Positions 12,900-12,905 of a DNA stretch of 12,905 nt are shown in pieces (position 1 is the first letter of the stretch; each line of letters opens with the position of its first letter). The stretch is from Candidatus Methanophaga sp. GoMg3.2 (GTDB taxonomy: Archaea; Halobacteriota; Syntropharchaeia; Alkanophagales; Methanospirareceae). A program made the translations under genes and the position numbers. The notes under the pieces are model-generated. The model made no database searches. It was not told where the DNA came from and saw only the letters and a list, made by a program, of their open reading frames with translations. The stretch covers positions 1-12,905 of the forward strand of contig QBUN01000421.1 in assembly GCA_013180565.1 (NCBI GenBank). The letters are read 5' to 3'.

Positions 12900-12905
12900 T
12901 AATGA

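Noticed and set aside
1..12905. CRISPR array, rRNA gene or replication origin.
   Set aside because: No regularly spaced direct repeats of CRISPR size, no rRNA-like stretch, and no repeated ORB-like motif were seen, despite the replication genes.

Overview
The window is archaeal and almost certainly euryarchaeotal. It carries archaeal/eukaryotic-type information genes (PriS primase, a GINS subunit, eL42, eS27, aIF2-alpha, Nop10, archaeal DnaG), a proteasome-assembly-chaperone-like protein, archaeal TATA/BRE promoter elements and a tRNA gene with no encoded CCA. A CfbB/CbiA-type a,c-diamide synthase fits a methanogen or methane-oxidising (ANME-like) lineage that makes coenzyme F430 or cobamides. 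The lineage cannot be fixed more closely from this sequence alone.

Layout. 1-1400 is an eroded accessory stretch: the N-terminus of a lipoprotein (minus strand), a RelE-type toxin gene split by a ~125 bp inverted-repeat-bounded insertion, a RelB-like antitoxin in tail-to-tail orientation with that toxin, and a scar of an AAA/DUF4143-type ATPase gene. 1401-2282 is hisG (minus), divergent from the core cluster. 2478-6715 (plus) is a conserved archaeal replication-translation cluster: priS, gins, rpl42e, rps27e, aIF2-alpha, nop10, PAC2-family gene. rpl42e carries a one-base homopolymer frameshift. A hairpin separates this cluster from the convergent dnaG (6777-7952, minus). Next come an internal fragment of a GMP synthase ATP-pyrophosphatase gene (about 8077-8498), ending at the 3' end of tRNA-Val(CAC) (minus), and an intact argJ (plus). 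9894-10900 is a badly damaged secreted DUF4139-type gene. cfbB/cbiA (minus) and a divergent SlyD-like FKBP prolyl isomerase (plus) close the window.

How it works together. The central operon couples primer synthesis and CMG-helicase assembly (PriS, GINS) to ribosome and tRNA/rRNA machinery (eL42, eS27, aIF2-alpha, Nop10). HisG and ArgJ supply amino-acid biosynthesis and CfbB supplies tetrapyrrole cofactor synthesis. The most striking feature is the contrast between intact housekeeping genes and several independently broken accessory genes. Excising the 125-128 bp insertion in silico rejoins a complete 86-87 aa RelE-like reading frame.
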